Source: Actinoplanes teichomyceticus ATCC 31121 (GTDB taxonomy: Bacteria; Actinomycetota; Actinomycetes; Mycobacteriales; Micromonosporaceae). From it: 64,000 nucleotides of DNA. Where the stretch lies: positions 3,621,001-3,685,000 of the forward strand of contig NZ_CP023865.1 in NCBI RefSeq assembly GCF_003711105.1, read 5' to 3'. The notes beneath the pieces were generated by a model. That model searched no databases and was not told the DNA's origin. It saw only the letters and a list, made by a program, of their open reading frames with translations. Position numbers and translations under genes: made by a program. Below are positions 54,030-61,580 of the stretch, in pieces; within the stretch, counting starts at the first letter, position 1, and each line of letters starts with the position of its first letter.

Positions 54030-54467
54030 GTGCCGGCGAGGCGCTACAACTGCCGCTGCGGAAAGAAGCGCTACCGCGACGAGCGGCAGGCGCTCGCCGC
54101 GGCCGCCGCCGACCAGCGGGCGCACCACGTCGCGGCCACCGTCTATCGCTGCCCGGGCGGGCTGGCCTGGCACGTCACGTCACGTGGCTGCACCCCGCAG
54201 GCGCTGCGGTCGGTGGGCCGGCGGCTGGCGTACGAGCTCGTCGCGCACGGCGAGGTGGACCTCGACGAGTTCCGCGCCCGCGTGGCCGGGACCGATCCGC
54301 GCCGCCGCGCGCGGGTGTCCCGGTGCGCCCGGCAGATGACCGACCTGGCGCTGACCCGATGGGCGCCGGCCGCGGCCGGGATCCGCCTGGCGGCGACCGA
54401 CCGGGCCGGTTTGGCCCGCGTGGTGCAGATCGGGCTGGACGGGTACGCCGCCGAGCGGGCGCGCTGA
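54030..54467 (+). CDS. Small protein with zinc-ribbon-like N terminus
   Basis: Protein of 145 residues. The first 50 residues have YNCRCGKKRYRDERQAL and VYRCPGGLAWHV, giving a Cys-x-Cys plus Cys...His pattern that could bind zinc. Helical Arg/Ala-rich sequence with QMTDLALTRWAP follows. GTG 54030 is chosen because it directly precedes the conserved-looking region; an upstream in-frame start at 53943 would add a low-complexity tail. The function is unknown. Nucleic-acid binding is plausible from the basic composition but unproven. Confidence 0.6.
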   Translation: MPARRYNCRCGKKRYRDERQALAAAAADQRAHHVAATVYRCPGGLAWHVTSRGCTPQALRSVGRRLAYELVAHGEVDLDEFRARVAGTDPRRRARVSRCARQMTDLALTRWAPAAAGIRLAATDRAGLARVVQIGLDGYAAERAR

Positions 54468-54563
54468 CCGCCCCCGTCACGGTGTCCGGCGCATCCCGCG
54501 CCCCGGGCCCGGTGCGGTGGGGAACTCGCCGGACTCCCGGACGCGACGCGCGGTTGGTCCCGC

Positions 54564-55535
54564 TCAGATCAGCAGCAGGGTCTTGCCCACCGCGGTGCGG
54601 TTCTCGATCGCGGCGTGCGCCTCGGCGGCCTGCTCCAGCGGGAAGGTCTGCCCGATCACCGGCCGCAGCGATCCCGCCGCGGCGAGAGCCATGACCTCGT
54701 CCGCCCAGCGCGCCGCGTGCGAACGGAACCCGAAGAGCTGATCGATGCCGATCACCCGCACGCCCCGGTCCGCGGCCTCCGCCTCGTCGATGCCGGCGAG
54801 CTCACCGCTGGCCGCGCCGTGCACGGAGAACCGGCCGCCGCGGGCGGTCACCTCGAACGCGGCCCGCCCGATCCGGCCACCGACGCCGTCGAACACGACG
54901 TCCGGCCCGGCGCCCCCGGTCGCCTCGAGCACCCGCCCGGTCCACCCGGGCTCGGCGTAGTCGACCACCACGTCGGCGCCCAGTTCCCGGACCGTCCGCA
55001 ACTTCCGGGCCCCGCCGGCCGCCCCGATCACCCGGGCCCCCGCCGCGCGGGCGAGCTGCACCAGCAGGCTGCCCACCGCACCGGCCGCCGCCTCGATCAG
55101 GACCCGGTCCCCGGGCTCGATGCCGGCGCGTTCGACAAGGCCCCGCGCCGTGACGCCGTCGGTGCGCAGGGCCGCCGCCACCGGCAGGCTCAGCCCGTCC
55201 GGGACCGGGAGCAGGTCCTCGGCCGGGGCCACCGCGCGCTCGGCGAAGCCGCCGGTCCCGCCCGTGCCGGCGACGACACGCTGTCCCAGCCAGGCCGGGT
55301 CGACCCCGGGCCCGGCCGCGCTCACCAGCCCGGCGACCAGGCCGCCGGGCACGTACGGCAACCGGGGCGGCTGGTGCCACCTGGCGGTGCCGCGCCGGAT
55401 CTGCGTCTCGACGAACGTCATGCCGGCCACCGCCACCTCGATCACCACCTGGCCCGGGCCGGCGACCGGGTCGGGTGTCTCGCCGGGAACCAGCACCTCC
55501 GGACCGCCGAAACCGATCGCCTGGACCACCCGCAT
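54564..55535 (-). CDS. Quinone oxidoreductase-like MDR dehydrogenase
   Basis: Medium-chain reductase of 323 residues in the zeta-crystallin/quinone oxidoreductase group. It starts MRVVQAIGFGGPEVLVPGE and has no zinc-ligand cysteines. The NADPH site is IEAAAGAVGSLLVQLARAAG, and the substrate-side VVDYAEPGW follows. The C-terminal PLEQAAEAHAAIENRTAVGK is typical of the family. Such enzymes reduce quinones or enals and are often induced by redox-cycling drugs. A SoxR/MerR-type promoter lies about 90 bp upstream, consistent with that role. ATG 55535 fits the family start; the ribosome-binding site is weak. Confidence 0.9.
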   Translation of the reverse strand: MRVVQAIGFGGPEVLVPGETPDPVAGPGQVVIEVAVAGMTFVETQIRRGTARWHQPPRLPYVPGGLVAGLVSAAGPGVDPAWLGQRVVAGTGGTGGFAERAVAPAEDLLPVPDGLSLPVAAALRTDGVTARGLVERAGIEPGDRVLIEAAAGAVGSLLVQLARAAGARVIGAAGGARKLRTVRELGADVVVDYAEPGWTGRVLEATGGAGPDVVFDGVGGRIGRAAFEVTARGGRFSVHGAASGELAGIDEAEAADRGVRVIGIDQLFGFRSHAARWADEVMALAAAGSLRPVIGQTFPLEQAAEAHAAIENRTAVGKTLLLI

Positions 55536-55564
55536 CCGCCCCACCCCGTCCGCTCGCCGAAACC

Positions 55565-55628
55565 GGTCTGCGGTGCCGGACGTTCCGGCACCGGTCTGCG
55601 GCGCCGGCAACCCCCGGCACCGCAGACC
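55565..55628. repeat. Long inverted repeat with nested hairpin in the oxidoreductase leader
   Basis: Outer arms GGTCTGCGGTGCCGG (55565-55579) and its perfect complement (55614-55628) enclose a hairpin GCCGGA-CGT-TCCGGC that shares the left arm. It lies between the predicted transcription start and the oxidoreductase start codon, so it could be a regulatory leader structure. Confidence 0.7.
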
Positions 55629-55629
55629 C

Positions 55630-55660
55630 AGGATCGAATCTCAAGCAGGGTTGAGGTCAA
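55630..55660 (-). promoter_or_regulatory. SoxR/MerR-type promoter with 19-bp spacer and CTCAA-N6-TTGAG operator
   Basis: On the minus strand, -35 TTGACC (55660-55655) and -10 GATCCT (55635-55630) are separated by exactly 19 bp, the over-long spacing typical of MerR-family promoters. The spacer contains an inverted repeat with the CTCAA-N6-TTGAG spacing of the SoxR box (read on + as TCTCAAGCAGGGTTGAGG). It drives the quinone oxidoreductase gene. No merR/soxR gene is in the window. The remaining 220 bp up to 55883 hold only the promoter of the next gene. Confidence 0.65.
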
Positions 55661-55883
55661 TGGCGGGCGGTGAGCCATTTCGCCGGGTGTCCGAGACCAC
55701 CACCGCCGAGCGTGGTGGCCGACCGCTCTGCGGCGGTGGCCGACCGCCCCGCCCGGCGGTGACCGCTCCCGGCGCGGCCACCGCCGGGTTCCCGGGCGGA
55801 CGGCGAATCGGCTGAATCAGCACGACGGCATCAGCGCTCTGCGAGCATCGTCGAGGGAGAGACGCCGGGAGGAAGGCAACCGC

Positions 55884-56951
55884 ATGAGCGCGCTGCCCCG
55901 GGACGCCGGGCACCCCGTACCGCCGGGACCGGACGGGCCGCACGAGCCCCCTCCCGAGGTGGAACGGCGCCGGGAGCTGCACTTCTGGGCGCGTGCCGGG
56001 GCCCTCGCCGCGCTCGGGGTCGCCATCGTGGCCCTGCTCGGCGCCGCCCTGCTGAGCGTCTCGCACGCGCCGAAACCGCATCACGTGCCGGTCGGCCACG
56101 TCGGCGGCGCCGACTCGCGGGCCGCGCTGGCCGGCACGGCCGGCGACGCCGTGAAGGTCGTCTCCTACGGCAGCCGGGACGCGGCGCTCACCGGGATCCG
56201 GCGCATGGACGTCTACGGCGCGGTGGTCGTCGGTCCCGGCGGTATCGAGCTGCTCAAGTCGACCGCCGCGTCACCGCAGGTCGCCGCGGCGCTGACCACC
56301 CTGGTCAGCACGGCCGCGGGCCGGGCCACCCCGAAGATCACCGACGTCAGCGCGCTGCCGGCCGGCGACTCCGGCGGCGGCAGCGTGGCGGTCCTGCTGC
56401 AGGTGGTCGTGCTCGGCGGCACGATCGGCGCGATGGGACTGGGCCGGCTGGTGCCGCGGTACCGGTCCAACTGGGCGCGCGGCGAGCTGCCCCTGCTCTT
56501 CCTGATCCTGTACGGACTGTGCGTCGGCGCGGCCATCGCCGGGCTGGCCCAGGCCTTCGGGGTGGGCGTGCACCTGAACTTCGGCCGGCTCGCCCTGTGC
56601 CTGGCCCTGATCAACCTGGCCGTCACCGCCTCGATCAGCGCGCTGGTCTCGCTGGTCGGCAGCGCGGGCGCGGCCGTCGGTGGCGTGCTCTACTTCCTGC
56701 TCGGCACGCCGATCAGCGGCGCCACCACGGCCGGCCCGATGATGCCCGCCTTCTGGCACCACTTCGGGCAGGCGCTGCCACCCGGCGCCGGCGCCACCCT
56801 GCTGCGCCGCGTGCTGTACTTCCCGGACGCGCCGCTGGGCCGCCTGCTGCTCATCCTCGGCCTGTACGCCGGGCTCGGCGCTCTGATCCTCGGCATCGTC
56901 AACCTCGTCGCCGGCGCCCGGCACCGCAACAGCCTCGCCGACCTGCCCTGA
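55884..56951 (+). CDS. Membrane protein resembling ABC-2/YhgE-Pip-type permeases
   Basis: Integral membrane protein of 355 residues. One N-terminal helix (about 36-58) precedes an extracytoplasmic domain of about 120 residues (VSYGSRDAALTGIRRMDVYG, then AVVVGPGGIELLKSTA). Five C-terminal helices follow, with FGRLALCLALINLAVTASIS and LPPGAGATLLRRVLYFPDAP. This one-plus-five layout is like YhgE/Pip and ABC-2 permease proteins used in export, but the match is from topology and general motifs only. AGGAAGG lies about 7 nt before the ATG. It is convergent with the glycosyltransferase-like gene, 5 bp away. Confidence 0.7.
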   Translation: MSALPRDAGHPVPPGPDGPHEPPPEVERRRELHFWARAGALAALGVAIVALLGAALLSVSHAPKPHHVPVGHVGGADSRAALAGTAGDAVKVVSYGSRDAALTGIRRMDVYGAVVVGPGGIELLKSTAASPQVAAALTTLVSTAAGRATPKITDVSALPAGDSGGGSVAVLLQVVVLGGTIGAMGLGRLVPRYRSNWARGELPLLFLILYGLCVGAAIAGLAQAFGVGVHLNFGRLALCLALINLAVTASISALVSLVGSAGAAVGGVLYFLLGTPISGATTAGPMMPAFWHHFGQALPPGAGATLLRRVLYFPDAPLGRLLLILGLYAGLGALILGIVNLVAGARHRNSLADLP

Positions 56952-56956
56952 CGGCC

Positions 56957-58303
56957 TCACCACGAGGTCAGCACCAGATGGTTGACCACCAGGGCGGCGC
57001 CGGCCTGCAGGCCCAGCCAGCCGCGCCGGTCCGGCGCGGGGAGCAGGGCCGCGGCCGCCGGCAGCCAGATCGCGAACGGCAGCCAGATCCGCTCCACCTC
57101 GGCCTTGCTCAGCCCGGACAGGTCGGCCGCGGCGACGGCGGCGGCCGCGCCCAGGCACAGCAGCACCGCCGGGGTCCGGGCGGCCGGTGCCCGCGCCGCG
57201 GCCCGGCGCAGGATCGCCGCCGCGGCCGGCCCGGCGCTCAGCGTCAGCGCGGCCAGGTTCGCCCAGACCCAGTACGGGTACGGCCGTTGACTCGCCAGCC
57301 CCTGGTAATAGCGCTGCCGGACCAGGTGGTAGCCCTGCCACCAGTCGAACCCGAGCCCGGTGACGGTGGCCAGCACCGGCACGGCGCCCAGCCCCGCCCA
57401 GATCAGCATCGGCACGCGTCGCAGCCGTACGGCCGCCACCGCGGCGGCCGGCAGAACGAGCAGGATCAGGCCGTACGAGAGATAGGCGCACACCGCGAGC
57501 AGAGCCCCGCCGGCCGCGGCCGCCCACCGTGACGGCCCGGCCAGACCGGTTGCCAGCAGCGCCAGCGCGGCCGCCGCCACGCCGGTGAACAGCCCGTCGG
57601 CGGAGACCCCGACCCACACCGCGCCGGGGAACAGCACCAGGAACGGCAGCGCCGCGCGGGCCGCCGGCTCGTCGCCCAGCGCCCGCAGGGTCACCGCGAC
57701 CGTCACGGTGGCCGAGCACCCGGCCAGCACGCACAGCGCCGCCGCCCAGCCGCCGCCGCCCAGTCCCACCCGGTCCAGCCCGACGAAGACCAGCAGCGCG
57801 CCCGGCGGATGCCCGGCGACGTGCGTGGCCCACGGGTCCGGGCCGTCCGCCAGGATCCGGCCGGCGAAGCCGCGCAGCAGGGCCGGCACATCGGTGACGC
57901 CGGGCACCTCGCTCAGGTACTCGAACCGGGTGGTGAGCCGGCCGGTCACCCCGCGCCGCCACCCGTCGACCAGGGCGAGCGCGAAGGTCCACGCCGTGGA
58001 GGCGGCCCATGCGTACGCCAGCAGCGGTCGCCAGCGCAGCCGGGCCGCGAGGTCCGGGCCGCACCGGACGACGGCCACGGCGAGCAGCACCGCCGGCACG
58101 GTGCCCGGGCCGGCGTGCGGCCACACGTGCCCGAACAGCGGGGCGGCCGGCGCGCGCACCGGCCGCCCCGCCCAGCCGAGCGCCGCGCCGGTCACCACGG
58201 CGGCGGCGACCAGGGCGACCGCGGTGCCCAGCGCCCAGCGGTCGCCCGCCGTCGACGGCCAGGTCCGGACGCGCCGCGATCTCAGCCGCGCAGCGGCGCG
58301 CAC
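56957..58303 (-). CDS. Polytopic GT-C-like membrane glycosyltransferase
   Basis: Membrane protein of 448 residues with about eleven helices. The first extracytoplasmic loop contains TRFEYLSEVPGVTDVPALL, and another loop contains WATHVAGHPPGALLVFVGLD; acidic loops of this sort are common in GT-C mannosyl- and arabinosyltransferases that use polyprenyl-phosphate sugars. Later segments include FDWWQGYHLVRQRYYQGLAS and SGLSKAEVERIWLPF. The donor and acceptor are unknown. Its GTG start overlaps the 3' end of the upstream epimerase gene by 22 bp, so the two are co-translated, and the pathway may be a membrane-linked deoxysugar or glycan. Confidence 0.75.
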   Translation of the reverse strand: MRAAARLRSRRVRTWPSTAGDRWALGTAVALVAAAVVTGAALGWAGRPVRAPAAPLFGHVWPHAGPGTVPAVLLAVAVVRCGPDLAARLRWRPLLAYAWAASTAWTFALALVDGWRRGVTGRLTTRFEYLSEVPGVTDVPALLRGFAGRILADGPDPWATHVAGHPPGALLVFVGLDRVGLGGGGWAAALCVLAGCSATVTVAVTLRALGDEPAARAALPFLVLFPGAVWVGVSADGLFTGVAAAALALLATGLAGPSRWAAAAGGALLAVCAYLSYGLILLVLPAAAVAAVRLRRVPMLIWAGLGAVPVLATVTGLGFDWWQGYHLVRQRYYQGLASQRPYPYWVWANLAALTLSAGPAAAAILRRAAARAPAARTPAVLLCLGAAAAVAAADLSGLSKAEVERIWLPFAIWLPAAAALLPAPDRRGWLGLQAGAALVVNHLVLTSW

Positions 58304-59319
58304 GCGAACTCCCGCAACCCGTCGGCCGGCGGCACCGCGGCCCGGAAGCCGAGCTCGGCGGCGGCCCGGGCCGGCGAGGCCACCACGTGCCGCACGTCGC
58401 CCAGCCGGAACTGCCCGGTGACCACCGGGCGCGGGCCACCGAACGCGTCCGCGAGCAGCCCGGCCATGTCACCGACCGTGGTGGGCCGGCCGGACGCCAC
58501 GTTGTACGCCCGGAAGCCGCGCCCGGCGCCCAGCGCCGCCACGTTCGCCGCCGCCACGTCGCCCACGTGCACGAAATCGCGGACCTGGCCGCCGTCCTCG
58601 TACACCCGGGGCGCCCGGCCGCCCGCCAGCGCGGACCGGAAGATCGCCGCCACCCCGCTGTACGGGGTGTCCCGCGGCATCCGCGGCCCGTACACGTTGT
58701 GGTAGCGCAGCGCGGCCACCGACGCGTCGCACTCGCGCGCCCACACCGCGGTCAGGTGCTCCTGGGCCACCTTGGTCGCGGCGTAGACGCTGCGCGGGTC
58801 CACCGGGGCGTCCTCGGCCACCAGCCCGGCGGTCAGCGGCTGCCGGCAGTGCGGGCAGGACGGCTCGAACCGCCCGGCCGCCAGGTCGTCCGCGTCGCGT
58901 GGTGTGGGGCGTACCGGTCCGTGCCGTTCGCACCGGTACGCGCCCTCCCCGTACACCACCATCGAACTCGCCAGCACCAGCCGCCGGATCCCGGCCTCGG
59001 ACATCGCCGCCAGCAGCACCGCGGTGCCCAGGTCGTTGCAGCCGACGTACTCCGGCAGGTCGTCCGGACCGGCGCCGAGCCCGACCAGGGCCGCCTGGTG
59101 CACCACCGCGTCGACGCCGCGCAGCGCCGCCCGTACCGCGCCGCGGTCCCGGACGTCGGCACGGTGCAGGATCGCCCCGTCCGGCGCCGGCGGCGGCTCG
59201 CGGTGCGCCGCCGGATGAGCACAGTCCAGTACGGACACGTCGTGGTTCGCCGCCAGCAGGGCGGAGGTCACGTGCGAGCCGATGAAGCCGGCGCCGCCGG
59301 TCACGAGAATGTGCGTCAC
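58282..59319 (-). CDS. NAD-dependent epimerase/dehydratase, dTDP-L-rhamnose 4-epimerase-like
   Basis: Extended short-chain dehydrogenase of 345 residues acting on a nucleotide sugar. TGGAGFIGSH binds NAD, and the catalytic YxxxK is YAATK, with SSMVVYGEGAY as the Ser element. Between them sits an insertion with YRCERHGP and SCPHCRQPL, whose Cys/His set looks like a zinc ribbon; from memory, this insertion is a mark of the WbiB-like dTDP-rhamnose 4-epimerases. The GTG start follows TACGGT (minus strand) by 7 nt, so a leaderless mRNA is likely. It is divergent from the GT2 operon and overlaps the downstream GT-C gene by 22 bp. Confidence 0.88.
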   Translation of the reverse strand: MTHILVTGGAGFIGSHVTSALLAANHDVSVLDCAHPAAHREPPPAPDGAILHRADVRDRGAVRAALRGVDAVVHQAALVGLGAGPDDLPEYVGCNDLGTAVLLAAMSEAGIRRLVLASSMVVYGEGAYRCERHGPVRPTPRDADDLAAGRFEPSCPHCRQPLTAGLVAEDAPVDPRSVYAATKVAQEHLTAVWARECDASVAALRYHNVYGPRMPRDTPYSGVAAIFRSALAGGRAPRVYEDGGQVRDFVHVGDVAAANVAALGAGRGFRAYNVASGRPTTVGDMAGLLADAFGGPRPVVTGQFRLGDVRHVVASPARAAAELGFRAAVPPADGLREFACAPLRG

Positions 59320-59326
59320 GACGACG

Positions 59327-59332
59327 ACCGTA
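59327..59332 (-). promoter_or_regulatory. Candidate -10 element (TACGGT) of the epimerase transcript
   Basis: On the minus strand TACGGT ends 7 nt before the GTG at 59319. Confidence 0.5.
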
Positions 59333-59380
59333 GGGGCGCCGTCCCGGTCGTGGCAGCGGCCGGCGCCGATCCGTCAGCGG

Positions 59381-59419
59381 TTCGTAAGAACTGTCGCCGG
59401 CGTCCCCACTTCGTAAGAA
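59381..59419. promoter_or_regulatory. Two exact TTCGTAAGAA direct repeats, 29 bp apart
   Basis: Copies lie at 59381-59390 and 59410-59419 in the divergent promoter. Relative to a start at 59453 they are centred near -38 and -67, both on the same helix face if three turns are about 30 bp. Direct repeats next to the -35 region are typical of OmpR-family activators, and an OmpR regulator is encoded in the same operon. Confidence 0.65.
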
Positions 59420-59439
59420 TCAGCCGCCGCGACCAGCGC

Positions 59440-59445
59440 TAACTT
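59440..59445 (+). promoter_or_regulatory. Candidate -10 element (TAACTT) of the GT2 operon
   Basis: TAACTT ends 7 nt before the ATG at 59453, implying a leaderless operon mRNA. Confidence 0.55.
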
Positions 59446-59452
59446 GCCAGCC

Positions 59453-60112
59453 ATGACCGATGTGGTGTTGCCCTGCCTGAACGAGGCCGCCGCGCTGCCG
59501 TGGCTGCTGGCCCGGATGCCGGACGGCTACCGGCCGATCGTCGCCGACAACGGCTCGACCGACGGGTCGGCCGGCGTGGCCCGCCGGCTCGGCGCGCGGA
59601 CGGTCGAGGTGCCGCAGCCCGGCTACGGCGCCGCGGTGCACGCCGGCATCCTCGCCGCCGACCCCGCCGACGGGGTGGTGTGCGTGATGGACGCCGACGG
59701 CTCCTTCGACCCGGCCGAACTGCCGTCGCTGGCCGATCCGGTCCGCGCCGGGGACGCCGACCTGGTGTGCGGCCGCCGCCGGCCCACCGCGGCCGGCGCC
59801 TGGCCGGTCCACGCCCGGCTGGCCAACGCGGTGCTGGCCCGGCGGATCCGCCGTGGCACCGGCCTGCCGGTGCACGACATCGCCCCGATCCGGGCCGCCC
59901 GCCGCGAGGCCCTGCTCGCCCTGGACCTGCGCGACCGCCGCTTCGGTTACCCCTTGGAGCTGCTGCTCGGCGCGGCCCGGGCCGGATGGCGGGTGCGCGA
60001 GCTGGACGTCGCCTACCACCCGCGGGCCGCCGGCACCCGCTCCAAGGTCACCGGAACCGTCCGCGGCACGCTGCGTGCGATCCACGACATGCGGGCGGTA
60101 CTGGCCGGATGA
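59453..60112 (+). CDS. Family 2 glycosyltransferase
   Basis: GT-A fold glycosyltransferase of 219 residues. The N terminus TDVVLPCLNEAAALPWLLAR, the ADNGSTDGS loop and VVCVMDADGSFDP (DxD-like metal site) place it in the dolichol-phosphate-mannose/glucose-synthase-like group of GT2. There are no C-terminal membrane helices. ATG 59453 is preferred since TAACTT sits 7 nt upstream and nothing before it looks coding. It is first of seven closely coupled genes, and its stop overlaps the next start (ATGA). The likely donor is a nucleotide sugar; the acceptor is unknown. Confidence 0.9.
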   Translation: MTDVVLPCLNEAAALPWLLARMPDGYRPIVADNGSTDGSAGVARRLGARTVEVPQPGYGAAVHAGILAADPADGVVCVMDADGSFDPAELPSLADPVRAGDADLVCGRRRPTAAGAWPVHARLANAVLARRIRRGTGLPVHDIAPIRAARREALLALDLRDRRFGYPLELLLGAARAGWRVRELDVAYHPRAAGTRSKVTGTVRGTLRAIHDMRAVLAG

Positions 60113-60765
60113 TCCAGCTGCTGGTGATGGCCAAGGCGCCGGTGCCGGGCCGGGTGAAGACCCGGCTCTGCCCGCCGTGCACCCCGGGCGAGGCGGCGGC
60201 GATCGCGGCGGCCGCCCTCGCCGACACCCTCGACATCGCCGCCGGGGTCCCGGCCGCCCGGCGCACCCTCGTGATCGACGGCGGCCATCCGGCGCCGCCC
60301 GGCTGGGCCCGCGTGCCGCAGCGTGGCGCCGGGCTGGGGGAGCGGCTCGCCCACGCGTTCGCCGACACCGCCCGGCCCGGCATCCCGGCGCTGCTCATCG
60401 GCATGGACACCCCGCAGGTGACCGGCGAGCTGCTGCGTGCCGCGGCCGCCGCGCTGACCCGCGCCGGCGCGGTCCTCGGACCGGCCGACGACGGCGGCTG
60501 GTGGGCGCTGGGGCTGAGCGACCCGGCCGACGCGGGCGTGCTGCCCGGTGTGCCGATGTCCGCGGCCGACACCGGCGCGCGCACCCTCGCCGCCCTGCGC
60601 GGGCGCGGGGTGCACCCGACCCCGCTCCCGCGGCTGCGGGATGTCGACACCGCGGGCGACGCGGTCGCGGTCGCGGCCCTCTGCCCGCCCGGCCGCCGCT
60701 TTCCGGCCGAGGTGGCCCGCCACCTGCCCGCCACGGCCGCCGGACTTGCCGGTGCTGCGGCATGA
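60109..60765 (+). CDS. TIGR04282/DUF2064-type glycosyltransferase-like protein
   Basis: Protein of 218 residues in the DUF2064 family, annotated in some genomes as arsenosugar-biosynthesis glycosyltransferase. The signature MIQLLVMAKAPVPGRVKTRL is at the very start, followed by LLIGMDTPQVTGELL and LGPADDGGWWALGL. The fold is that of nucleotide-sugar transferases such as CofC/MobA. It is coupled to its neighbours by ATGA overlaps at both ends. No arsenic genes are nearby, so the name should not be taken as function. Confidence 0.88.
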   Translation: MIQLLVMAKAPVPGRVKTRLCPPCTPGEAAAIAAAALADTLDIAAGVPAARRTLVIDGGHPAPPGWARVPQRGAGLGERLAHAFADTARPGIPALLIGMDTPQVTGELLRAAAAALTRAGAVLGPADDGGWWALGLSDPADAGVLPGVPMSAADTGARTLAALRGRGVHPTPLPRLRDVDTAGDAVAVAALCPPGRRFPAEVARHLPATAAGLAGAAA

Positions 60766-61580
60766 CCGCGGCCGCCGTGGCCTGCCCGCCCGCCGACCGG
60801 GCCGCCCTGGATCTCTACGATCGCGCCCTGCTGCGCGCGATGTCGGGCGCGCGCAGCCCGCTGATCCTGCGCGGCGCCGACGGGCGCGAGACCCGGGTCG
60901 ACGCCGGGCAATGGTGCCGCGACCACCGCCCGGGTGACACCGGGTTGCTCGCCCGGTGTACCGGCGCCACCCTCGACGTCGGATGCGGGCCGGGCCGCCT
61001 CACCGGCGCGCTGCTGCGCCTGGGCCGGGTGGCGCTCGGCATCGACGTGAGCGCGACCGCCGTACGCCTGGCCCGGGCCCGCGGCGCCGCCGCCCTGCGC
61101 CGCGACGTGTTCGCGCCGCTGCCCGGCCACGGCCGGTGGCAGCATCTGCTGCTCGCCGACGGCAACCTCGGCATCGGAGGCGACCCGACCGCCCTGCTGC
61201 GCCGCTGCCGGGAGCTGATCTCCGGGCGCGGGTGGGTGCACGCCGAGGTGGAGCCGCCGGGCACGGGCAGCTGGTCCGGCACGGCCACGCTGCACGCCGG
61301 GACCGACACCCTCTCCGCCGGCCGCGCCACCACCGCGCCCGGCCCCACCACCGCGCCCGGCCCCACCACCGCGCCCGGCCCCACCACCGCGCCCGGCGCC
61401 GGCCGTGCCGTGCCCGGTGGCGACCGTGCCGTGGCCGGTGGCGATCGTGCCGTGGCGCCGCTGCGCTGGGCGCGGGTGGCCGCCGACGACCTGGACCCGC
61501 TGGCCCGGTCCGCCGGCCTGCTCGTCCGGGACACCTGGACGGAGGAGGGCCGATGGTTCGCCACCCTGGCCGCCGCCTGA
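60762..61580 (+). CDS. SAM-dependent methyltransferase with low-complexity insertion
   Basis: Class I methyltransferase of 272 residues. SAM-binding motif I is TLDVGCGPGRLTGALL (about 69-84), with GIDVSATAVRLARARGA as motif II. Between the later core strands sits an insertion of about 45 residues made of TTAPGP repeats and GGDRAVA repeats. The C-terminal strand pair is DLDPLARSAGLLVRDTW. It lies third in the operon, with ATGA coupling to the DUF2064 gene and a 28-bp overlap with the oxidoreductase gene. Substrate unknown; the operon suggests a glycosylated small molecule or lipid. Confidence 0.87.
   Translation: MTAAAVACPPADRAALDLYDRALLRAMSGARSPLILRGADGRETRVDAGQWCRDHRPGDTGLLARCTGATLDVGCGPGRLTGALLRLGRVALGIDVSATAVRLARARGAAALRRDVFAPLPGHGRWQHLLLADGNLGIGGDPTALLRRCRELISGRGWVHAEVEPPGTGSWSGTATLHAGTDTLSAGRATTAPGPTTAPGPTTAPGPTTAPGAGRAVPGGDRAVAGGDRAVAPLRWARVAADDLDPLARSAGLLVRDTWTEEGRWFATLAAA
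61329..61397 (+). repeat. 18-bp in-frame tandem repeat inside the methyltransferase gene
   Basis: ACCACCGCGCCCGGCCCC occurs three times in full and once in part, encoding TTAPGP. A second short repeat encoding GDRAVAG follows (about 61419-61455). The copies are nearly identical at nucleotide level. Confidence 0.9.

Noticed and set aside
60109..60765. Arsenosugar biosynthesis function for the DUF2064 protein
   Set aside because: The family label comes from other genomes; no arsenic methylation or resistance gene is near, so the function was not transferred.
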